From an uncultured Clostridia bacterium (GTDB lineage Bacteria; Bacillota; Clostridia; TANB77; CAG-508), in assembly GCA_944393275.1 (NCBI GenBank), contig CALXZQ010000067.1, forward strand, positions 1 to 5,827: DNA of 5,827 nt. Direction: 5' to 3'. The translations under genes and the position numbers were made by a program. The notes under the pieces are model-generated. The model saw only the letters and a list, made by a program, of their open reading frames with translations, had not been told where the DNA came from and ran no database searches. Positions 5,260 through 5,827 of this stretch are shown piece by piece (positions within the stretch are counted from its first letter, which is position 1; each line of letters starts with the position of its first letter).

Positions 5260-5827
5260 TTGAAAAAAATTATATGTATAATAGGAATAATATGTTTAGT
5301 AATAATATTAGTATTAAATTTATTATTTACAACAAGACTTGACTTTTCGGAATGTACAACAACTGTACTAAATAATTACATGTATATTATTTTTGCTATA
5401 ATATTAGCAATATTAATTTGTATTTTAACTAAACTAATTAATAATAAATTGTATAAATATGACACTGAAAAAAATAAGAAGGCTAGAAAATGCTTAATTA
5501 TAACTTCAGTAACTATATATATTTTATTTAATGTGATATGGCTAATTGCTGTAAATCCATATATCGTAGCTGATTCTGTGCATGTTTCTAATATGGCACA
5601 GATGATTGCAAGAGGAACGCCAGAAGAATTCTTAAATAGTACAACATATGCAGGAATTACCTTAAAAGAATATATGCAAGCATATCCACACCAAATTTCA
5701 TTAGCTTTTGTGTATAGTATTTTCTTTAAGTTAATACATTTCGATATAATTGAGCTACTTAGAATATTAAATTTAATTGGAAATATTGCAATTGTATTTG
5801 CTATATATAAGATAGGAAATAAGCTAT
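5260..5827 (+). CDS. Multi-pass membrane protein, probable GT-C / family 39-like glycosyltransferase (3' end outside window)
   Basis: An open frame runs from TTG 5260 to the window end (189 codons seen) without a stop. Hydrophobic spans appear at about residues 4-23, 40-57 and 79-98, and again at about 146-160 and 166-185. After the third span comes N99-P-Y-I-V-A-D105-S-V, then a polar loop with M112-A-Q-M-I-A-R-G and Y142-P-H-Q-I-S-L-A before the next spans. An acidic residue in the first large outer loop, a Y-P-x-Q motif and a following L-R-I-L-N segment are familiar from dolichyl/undecaprenyl-phosphate-sugar glycosyltransferases of the GT-C fold. In those, the acidic residue is catalytic. 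By analogy it would transfer a sugar from a lipid carrier on the outer face of the membrane, but the C-terminal domain is not visible and the assignment is tentative. The TTG start is chosen from GGAGA at 5248-5252. It lies 24 bp after the GNAT stop. Confidence 0.75.
   Translation, partial: MKKIICIIGIICLVIILVLNLLFTTRLDFSECTTTVLNNYMYIIFAIILAILICILTKLINNKLYKYDTEKNKKARKCLIITSVTIYILFNVIWLIAVNPYIVADSVHVSNMAQMIARGTPEEFLNSTTYAGITLKEYMQAYPHQISLAFVYSIFFKLIHFDIIELLRILNLIGNIAIVFAIYKIGNKL

Noticed and set aside
1..5827. CRISPR array, insertion sequence, tRNA/rRNA or phage origin
   Set aside because: There are no spaced identical repeats, no transposase or integrase motifs, no tRNA-like cloverleaf and no GC-rich rRNA stretch.
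1..5827. Mycoplasma-type genetic code (TGA as Trp), suggested by the low GC
   Set aside because: All clear Trp codons in the genes are TGG and no gene has an in-frame TGA, so the standard bacterial code fits.

Overview
This very AT-rich window has strong AGGAG-type ribosome binding sites, TAA/TAG stops, and Trp always written TGG. It looks like chromosomal DNA of a low-GC Firmicute, most likely a Clostridia-type bacterium. No in-frame TGA is used as Trp, which argues for the standard bacterial code and against a Mycoplasma-type code. Every gene I can support is on the + strand. The species cannot be named from sequence alone.

Layout. At 25-276 there is a small GNAT acetyltransferase of the short YidJ/COG2388 type. 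A P-loop kinase-like protein resembling FlaR/adenylate kinase (357-860) has its own likely promoter and overlaps by one base the start of an OmpR-type response regulator (860-1522). An 84-bp intergenic gap holds four helically phased direct repeats of about TCTTAACYAWT, a probable operator for that regulator. A tightly packed three-gene block follows: a BcrA/LanF-type ABC ATPase (1607-2521), an ABC-2 permease (2514-3329) and a sensor histidine kinase (3339-4223). The stretch 4224-4599 is not empty: it carries the decayed remains of a second P-loop kinase gene (4237-4579), broken by frameshifts and stops and lacking its 3' part. Then come a YhbS-like GNAT acetyltransferase (4600-5235) and the 5' part of a multi-membrane-span protein (from a TTG at 5260, running off the window) that resembles a GT-C/family 39 glycosyltransferase.

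How the genes fit together. The regulator, transporter and kinase form a two-component/ABC module of the kind Firmicutes use against cell-envelope-active peptides such as bacitracin or lantibiotics. The kinase has one membrane span and essentially no external domain, so it probably senses within the membrane or through the transporter. The regulator presumably binds the four-repeat operator and switches on the transporter-kinase block. The substrate cannot be read from the sequence. The flanking GNATs, the FlaR-like kinase and the dead kinase gene look like a loose set of accessory genes. I see no transposase, integrase, tRNA, rRNA or CRISPR array.

The points most worth attention are the four-box operator, the unannotated kinase pseudogene, the sensor-less kinase with a missing G1 box, and start sites (2514, 3339, 5260) that differ from the longest-ORF choice.
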